Positions 55,740 through 60,708 of a stretch of 60,708 bases of DNA are shown here, piece after piece (position 1 is the first letter of the stretch; each line of letters starts with the position of its first letter). The notes under the pieces are model-generated. The model worked only from the letters and a program-made list of their open reading frames with translations, was not told where the DNA came from and made no database searches. Origin of the DNA: an uncultured Metabacillus sp. (GTDB lineage: Bacteria; Bacillota; Bacilli; Bacillales; Bacillaceae). Both the position numbers and the translations under genes were made by a program. Location of the stretch: contig NZ_CANNCR010000024.1 in the NCBI RefSeq assembly GCF_947503125.1, positions 1-60,708 on the forward strand, in the 5' to 3' direction.

Positions 55740-56247
55740 TTAAGGAATAGGGATATGCTTTAATTTATCAGGATTTCGGATAATAAAGATTCTCTGGATA
55801 GTTTTTTGTTGAGAATCTAATTCAAAGCAGATGACTTTGTCAGGATGTCCCTCTTTTACTTGCAAGATCCCTTTTTGACCATTTACGATCACTGGAAGAA
55901 CTTCTCCTATGAAACTTCCTTTAGCTGTAATTCCTTTAAGAAAAGCAGATACACGCTGTTTGTTTACAATTGGATTTAATGCAGCAGGCACTTTTCCGCC
56001 ACCATCGGATATAAGTACAACATCTTCTGTCAGAAGATCAATAAATTCCTCAAAGTTACCGGTAACCGATGCTTTTATAAATGACTCTGCTATAAGGTCA
56101 ACCTGCCTAAATTTGGTTGGTATCAAGGTTAATTTGAAGGAATAAGTCATGAACCATATCTTCTGCATCGGTAATGGATCCAAGCATCCGGTATGCAATG
56201 GAAAAGAGGTATGGTCGATATGTCTTATATAATGTAGCCAACTCCAT
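55740..56247 (-). pseudogene. ECF41 (SigJ-like) sigma factor with central deletion
   Basis: The N-terminus from ATG 56247 (AGGTGAAGC upstream) reads MELATLYKTYRPYLFSIAYR and then MLGSITDAEDMVHDLFLQIN, which is sigma region 2.1-2.2, and stops at 56107. In the next frame the protein continues as the SnoaL-like C-terminal extension with SDGGGK (near 55990) and RNPDKLKHI (near 55752), both ECF41 hallmarks. Regions 2.3 to 4 and the WLPEP segment, roughly 120 codons, are gone, and the ends are out of frame. It cannot make a working sigma factor. Confidence 0.88.
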
Positions 56248-56889
56248 CTTTGCTTCACCTATTTTCTATGATTATTTTTTAACTTATATGATTCTTAAAT
56301 TAAGTATATAAAAGGAGAGAATATCTGGCCAAAAAAAGTTACCTAGTAAATAATTAGAACTGAGACTAGAAGAGTTGCAGAGCTATTATGAAAACTTATA
56401 AATGGGAGTAAAAGAAGCTGTTTGTGAATAAGAAGACTAGTAAATTCCAAAAATAAAATTATAAGAGAAGACGTGGTTCTGTAGTCGTAGATGTGGCTAT
56501 TGACCAAGGAGGTATTGTAGATACGGTTGATCATATTACAACACATGACAACCCAAATAGTTGTTAAGATTCTCATTATCACATAGGCAATAAAGGCAAG
56601 GGATAGTTGATAGACAAAAGATTTATAGAGGGAAACTATTATGTATAGTCAATAAGCAAACGCCTTAATCCGGGGGAAATCTCACCTATATTGAAAGATC
56701 GATATACCCGCAAGATAATGTTGAACTTTTTGAACTAGATTCAAAGAAAGGGATTGAATTGAAGTATAATAAGTGGTAATATACTATTTAATTAAATAGT
56801 ATGACACATTATTTCGTATTTCGAGTAATTAGTATAACATAATAACTCTTTGAAACAATAAAAAGAGGCAAAGGAATAGGAGGTCAGAA
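56248..56889. other. Region between the sigma pseudogene and ppsR, with gene debris
   Basis: A 642-base region without an intact gene. It carries the alanine dehydrogenase relic (56472-56567, possibly fading on to about 56610) and an A/T-rich segment before the PPDK regulator. No clear promoter could be picked. Confidence 0.6.
56472..56567 (+). pseudogene. Alanine dehydrogenase relic
   Basis: The frame [20 protein letters not shown] continuing [11 protein letters not shown] and stop is the conserved core of alanine dehydrogenase (DVAIDQGG and THDxP). Degenerate codons after the stop still resemble the next family block (VKHGVVHYAVAN) with disruptions. The rest of the gene is missing. Only about a tenth of a normal 370-aa gene remains. 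Confidence 0.8.
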
Positions 56890-57714
56890 GTGAGTAAGAA
56901 GGAAATTGTTTATGTCGTATCTGATTCGGTTGGCGAAACAGCTGAGCTGATGGTAAAAGCAGTTGCATCACAATTTAATAGGGAAGATGTTGAAATTAAG
57001 TATATTTCCTATGTAGAGGATATAAACGATATTAGTAATGTCATTACGGCCGCGAAATATCATCATTCCATCATTGCCTATACGATCGTCATACCGTCTT
57101 TAAAGCAATTTCTTGACCAGCAGGCAAAAGAGGCAGGAATTATGGCGATTGACCTAATGAACCCGCTTATGGAAGCATTTATTCAAACATTTAATAAAGA
57201 ACCGATTCGGCAGCCAAGACTAATGAGGAAATTAGATGATAACTATTTCCGCAGAGTTGAAGCGGTTGAGTTCGCAGTAAAATATGATGATGGACAAGAT
57301 GTAAGAGGGATTAAGCATGCAGATATTGTATTAATTGGAGTTTCTAGAACATCTAAGACACCGCTTTCCATGTATTTGGCCCATAAACGATTTAAGGTGG
57401 CAAATGTACCTTTAATACCAGAAATTGCACCTCCTGATGAACTTTTTACTATTCCTAAAACGAAATGTGTTGGATTAATCATATCACCAGATAAATTAAA
57501 TGAGATTCGCATAGAGCGATTAAAAAATTTAGGGTTAACAACTCAAGCGAATTATGCGAATTTTGATCGGATCCTTAAAGAATTAGAATATGCTGAAAAA
57601 ATAATGAAACGTATAGGTTGTCCGGTCATTAATGTCTCAAATAAAGCAATAGAAGAGACGGCTGATTTAATACTATCAATGTTAAAAAAGAGAGGGGCAG
57701 TATTCCATGGTTAA
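56890..57714 (+). CDS. ppsR: Pyruvate, phosphate dikinase regulatory protein
   Basis: A 274-aa bifunctional kinase/pyrophosphorylase (YqfL family) that switches PPDK off by phosphorylating its active-site threonine and on again. Near the N-terminus is VVSDSVGETAELMVKAVASQF, and the P-loop-like GVSRTSKTPLSMYLA lies near residue 154. GTG start after AGGAGGTCAGAA. It overlaps ppdK by eight bases, giving tight coupling with its target. Confidence 0.93.
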   Translation: MSKKEIVYVVSDSVGETAELMVKAVASQFNREDVEIKYISYVEDINDISNVITAAKYHHSIIAYTIVIPSLKQFLDQQAKEAGIMAIDLMNPLMEAFIQTFNKEPIRQPRLMRKLDDNYFRRVEAVEFAVKYDDGQDVRGIKHADIVLIGVSRTSKTPLSMYLAHKRFKVANVPLIPEIAPPDELFTIPKTKCVGLIISPDKLNEIRIERLKNLGLTTQANYANFDRILKELEYAEKIMKRIGCPVINVSNKAIEETADLILSMLKKRGAVFHG

Positions 57715-60379
57715 ATTTGTTTATATGTTTGATGAGGGGAATAGCAAACAAAAGCAACTTTTAGGAGGTAAGGGAGCTAACCTAGCAGAAATGACCCGGA
57801 TTGGGTTACCGGTTCCTTATGGTTTTACAATAACAACAGAGACATGTAATACATATTATGATGCGGAAAAATCAATTTCAAAAGAGATTGAATTTCAGGT
57901 TTTAGAAGCCCTTAATATCCTTGAAGAAAAAACAGGAAAAAAACTTGGAGATCCATCCAATCCTCTGCTTGTTTCCGTCCGCTCTGGTGCAGTGCATTCA
58001 ATGCCAGGCATGATGGATACCATTTTAAATCTTGGCCTGAATGATGAGACTGTTGAGGGGCTGGCAAAATTAACAAACAATCCGCGTTTTGCTTATGACT
58101 CTTACCGTAGATTTATTCAAATGTTTAGCGATGTTGTCCTTAAAATAGATAGTTTTTATTTTGAACAATTTTTAGACGAAATCAGGGAAGAAAAGGGATA
58201 TAGCTCAGATCCAGAAATGTCTGCAGAAGATTGGAAAGAAGTGATCCAGGAATACAAGAGGATTGTAGGTAAGCATTCGATAAGAACTTTTCCTGAGGAT
58301 CCAAAGGAGCAGTTATTCCTTTCGATTCGCGCTGTTTTTGATTCATGGAATAATCAACGTGCAATTGTTTACCGTCGTCTTCAGAATATTCCCGATCATC
58401 TTGGAACAGCGGTGAACATACAGAGCATGGTATTTGGAAATATGGGCAACAATTCTGGTACTGGAGTGGCTTTTACTCGTAACCCATCAACAGGGGAAGC
58501 AAAGCTTTACGGTGAATATTTGATAAATGCTCAGGGAGAGGATGTTGTTGCCGGGATTCGTACCCCGCAACCGATTGCTTCTCTCCAGCAAGAAATGCCA
58601 GAAGTATATCAGCAGTTAATTCGGACCTGTCACCTTCTTGAAAAGCATTATCAAGACATGCAGGACATTGAGTTTACTGTCGAGCGTGGCGAGCTATTTA
58701 TTCTGCAAACAAGGACTGGAAAAAGAACAGCTCAAGCAGCCATTAGAATCGCAGTTGAATTAGTAAATGAACAAATCATTAGTAAGGAGGAGGCTATTCT
58801 GCGTGTAGATCCAGAACAGCTCAATCAACTCCTCCATCGCCGCATTGATGATTCATATGAACGAAAGCCTTTAGCGAAAGGTCTGCCAGCTTCTCCTGGG
58901 GCAGCAACAGGAGAAGTCGTATTCGATGCGGATGAAGCAGAAAGATTAGCGAAGGATGAGAAAAAGAAGGTGATTCTTATTCGCCCAGAAACCACACCTG
59001 ATGATATTCATGGAATTGTTGCGGCTGGGGCAACAGTCACTAGCCGTGGAGGAATGACAAGCCATGCAGCAGTTGTTGCAAGAGGTATGGGAAAAGCTTG
59101 TATATGCGGCTGTGAATCATTAAAAATTGACTTGAAATTAAAGCAGTTTAAAGTAGGAGACACGATCGTAAAACAAGGTGATGTCATTACGATTGATGGT
59201 TCAACGGGTGAAATTATGTTAGGGGAAATTCCGATGATTGAACCGCAGCTTTCATCTGAGTTTCAATTGTTGCTTTCTTGGGCAGATGAGGAACGAAAAC
59301 TTGGCGTTAGAGCAAATGCAGACAACCCTGAAGATGCCAAAAAAGCTCTTGAGTTTGGAGCAGGTGGAATCGGACTATGCCGCACAGAACATATGTTTAT
59401 GGAGACACATCGAATTCCAATTGTACAAGAGATGATACTTGCAGAAACACATCAGGAGCGAGAAAAAGCACTAGCCAAGTTATTGCCAATGCAGCAAGAA
59501 GATTTTGAAGGAATCTTTGAAGCGATGCAGGGGAATCCTGTAACGATTCGTCTATTAGATCCTCCTCTTCACGAGTTTTTGCCAGATAAAGAAGAACTTC
59601 TGGTTGAGGTGACAAAACTTCAGATAACAAATTCAAAATCTAAGGAATTACAGGATAAAGAGCAGCTGTTAAGAAAAGTACGCCAATTAGATGAATTTAA
59701 TCCAATGTTAGGTCACCGCGGCTGCCGATTGGGTATGATTTTTCCAGAGATTTACGTGATGCAAGCAAAAGCCATCTTTTATGCAATTGCGAAGGTAATG
59801 GAAAAAGGAATGGTCGTAAAATCAGAAATTATGATTCCATTGGTTGGGCATGTAAATGAGTTAAAAGAAATGCGACAATTAGTGATTAATGCGGGCTTGC
59901 TAGTTGAGGAAGAAACAGGACTGAAATTTGATTATCTCATTGGTACAATGATTGAGGTACCGCGAGCGGCTTTAACAGCTGACCAAATTGCCGGAGAGGC
60001 GGACTTTTTCTCGTTTGGAACAAATGATTTAACGCAAACTACTTTTGGATACAGCCGAGATGATGCAGAGGGAAAATTCCTTCAAGCTTATATTGAAAAC
60101 AAAGTGCTCCCGGAAAATCCATTCGCTTCTCTTGATCAAGAAGGAGTAGGAAAACTTGTTGAAACTGGCGTAAAGCTAGGCAGAGGCAGAAAGCCAGGGT
60201 TAAAAACAGGTATTTGCGGAGAACATGGAGGAGAAAAGAATTCAATCCAATTCTGCCATGATGTAGGATTGGATTACGTAAGCTGTTCACCATACCGTGT
60301 ACCTCTTGCACGCCTTGCAGCAGCACAAGCTACTATTAAACATAAACAAAAACAGGACCAACTTCAATTACAAATATAA
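57707..60379 (+). CDS. ppdK: Pyruvate, phosphate dikinase
   Basis: An 890-aa enzyme interconverting pyruvate, ATP and phosphate with phosphoenolpyruvate, AMP and pyrophosphate. The nucleotide-binding region has KQKQLLGGKGANLAEMTRIG near residue 14. The swivelling domain has the phospho-histidine in SRGGMTSHAAVVARGMGKA near residue 446, and the pyruvate domain ends with the active-site GICGEHGG near 842. It supports gluconeogenesis, which fits with aceBA in this window. It ends in a strong terminator. Confidence 0.96.
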   Translation: MVKFVYMFDEGNSKQKQLLGGKGANLAEMTRIGLPVPYGFTITTETCNTYYDAEKSISKEIEFQVLEALNILEEKTGKKLGDPSNPLLVSVRSGAVHSMPGMMDTILNLGLNDETVEGLAKLTNNPRFAYDSYRRFIQMFSDVVLKIDSFYFEQFLDEIREEKGYSSDPEMSAEDWKEVIQEYKRIVGKHSIRTFPEDPKEQLFLSIRAVFDSWNNQRAIVYRRLQNIPDHLGTAVNIQSMVFGNMGNNSGTGVAFTRNPSTGEAKLYGEYLINAQGEDVVAGIRTPQPIASLQQEMPEVYQQLIRTCHLLEKHYQDMQDIEFTVERGELFILQTRTGKRTAQAAIRIAVELVNEQIISKEEAILRVDPEQLNQLLHRRIDDSYERKPLAKGLPASPGAATGEVVFDADEAERLAKDEKKKVILIRPETTPDDIHGIVAAGATVTSRGGMTSHAAVVARGMGKACICGCESLKIDLKLKQFKVGDTIVKQGDVITIDGSTGEIMLGEIPMIEPQLSSEFQLLLSWADEERKLGVRANADNPEDAKKALEFGAGGIGLCRTEHMFMETHRIPIVQEMILAETHQEREKALAKLLPMQQEDFEGIFEAMQGNPVTIRLLDPPLHEFLPDKEELLVEVTKLQITNSKSKELQDKEQLLRKVRQLDEFNPMLGHRGCRLGMIFPEIYVMQAKAIFYAIAKVMEKGMVVKSEIMIPLVGHVNELKEMRQLVINAGLLVEEETGLKFDYLIGTMIEVPRAALTADQIAGEADFFSFGTNDLTQTTFGYSRDDAEGKFLQAYIENKVLPENPFASLDQEGVGKLVETGVKLGRGRKPGLKTGICGEHGGEKNSIQFCHDVGLDYVSCSPYRVPLARLAAAQATIKHKQKQDQLQLQI

Positions 60380-60420
60380 AAATGAAGAAGGCTGCCTCTA
60401 TTGGCAGTTTCTTCATTTTT
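60379..60420 (+). terminator. Terminator of ppsR-ppdK
   Basis: AAATGAAGAAGGCTGCC and GGCAGTTTCTTCATTT pair, with Ts after it. Confidence 0.85.
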
Positions 60421-60708
60421 GCGTATAAATATGTATTAAATTCCTGATGGAAAATTGAAAGCCGTTAAAAAGGGAGAAATCTCCCCTAACGAGTTAAATG
60501 GTGTACTAAAAGTTCTTTTTGCAGCGTGTCTTTTATCAAGTAAAAAAACAGAATATAAAATTGCAATCTTTAATAGATAACTCAACTTTCGCACAAAGAA
60601 AATGAGTGTTACTCGTTGGTTGTATTGAATGTAGGTTATATCAATTATGGTAGTTGACACCTATTAAAAATGAAAAAACACCTCATTCTTTGGTATAGTG
60701 AGATTAAT
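60421..60708. other. Right edge without a supported gene
   Basis: The forward strand has an open stretch (IPDGKLKAVKKGEISPNEL, near 60441-60500, stopping near 60582) without a start codon or ribosome-binding site; it may be a gene remnant. A TTGACA occurs at 60653 near the end. Nothing else can be supported. Confidence 0.4.

Noticed and set aside
55740-56258. An intact 172-aa protein over the whole sigma pseudogene
   Set aside because: The first 50 residues of that frame are a shifted reading of sigma region 2; the true start at 56247 is in another frame.
56343-56582. Reverse-strand frame over the alanine dehydrogenase relic
   Set aside because: It is the mirror of the relic, which is clearly coding-like on the forward strand.
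60436-60660. A reverse-strand gene at the right edge
   Set aside because: No ribosome-binding site, no recognisable pattern, and the forward strand has an equally likely short open frame.

Overview
The window is a low-GC Firmicutes chromosome segment, most likely a Bacillaceae species related to Bacillus. Three things point to this. The gene content is that of a spore former (a complete gerPABCDEF operon, comK, addAB, sbcDC). The signals are strong Shine-Dalgarno sites, TTG/GTG starts, cre, LexA, sigma-B and sigma-K type sites. The order also follows the B. subtilis map in part: a yhzC-like gene next to comK, then yhjD / yhjE / sipV, then addB-addA-sbcD-sbcC, the gerP operon, yisK and yisL.

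Layout. 1-6 kb: a SIS-domain protein, a membrane M48 peptidase and the glyoxylate-shunt pair aceB-aceA. 6-10.4 kb: a general stress protein with a sigma-B type promoter, an IDEAL-domain protein, comK, a LexA-boxed yhjD, yhjE and sipV. 11-33.5 kb: an accessory sugar block. It holds a secreted pectate lyase with FN3 and FIMAH domains, a two-permease plus lipoprotein ABC importer without its own ATPase, a YesS-like membrane AraC regulator broken by two lesions, three intracellular glycoside-degrading proteins (an unassigned 684-aa protein, a GH105-like and a GH95-like protein), a DUF997 / sodium-solute symporter pair, a thiolase, a GntR regulator, an SDR-type mannonate oxidoreductase and a Gfo/Idh/MocA dehydrogenase. 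33.6-45.5 kb: AddB-AddA and SbcD-SbcC DNA repair nucleases. 45.7-48.6 kb: a CcpA-site-bearing small zinc-ribbon gene and the reverse-strand gerP operon. 48.8-60.4 kb: a DUF2975/Xre pair, DUF817, TatD, yisK, yisL, glpD with an antitermination-type leader, a carboxymuconolactone decarboxylase-family gene next to a deleted ECF41-type sigma factor, an alanine dehydrogenase relic, and the PPDK regulator with PPDK.

How the parts fit. Pectate lyase would release oligogalacturonides or related rhamnogalacturonan fragments, the ABC importer would take them up, and the GH105/GH95/684-aa proteins would trim them inside the cell. UxuB-type chemistry lies on the hexuronate route to KDG; the other steps of that route are not in this window. 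Pectate lyase and the importer operon share a promoter block at exactly the same distance from the -10 box, which suggests one activator, and the broken YesS-like protein is the obvious candidate. The aceBA pair at one end and PPDK at the other suit growth on acetate- or C4-yielding substrates.

The most interesting non-coding items are a ten-copy CGCCGAT array with a 20-bp period, an apparently orphaned ECF41-type promoter whose sigma gene has lost its core, the shared activator-type promoter signature, a four-unit hairpin array, and five copies of a dispersed hairpin repeat family. I did not find a wholly new defence or mobile system.
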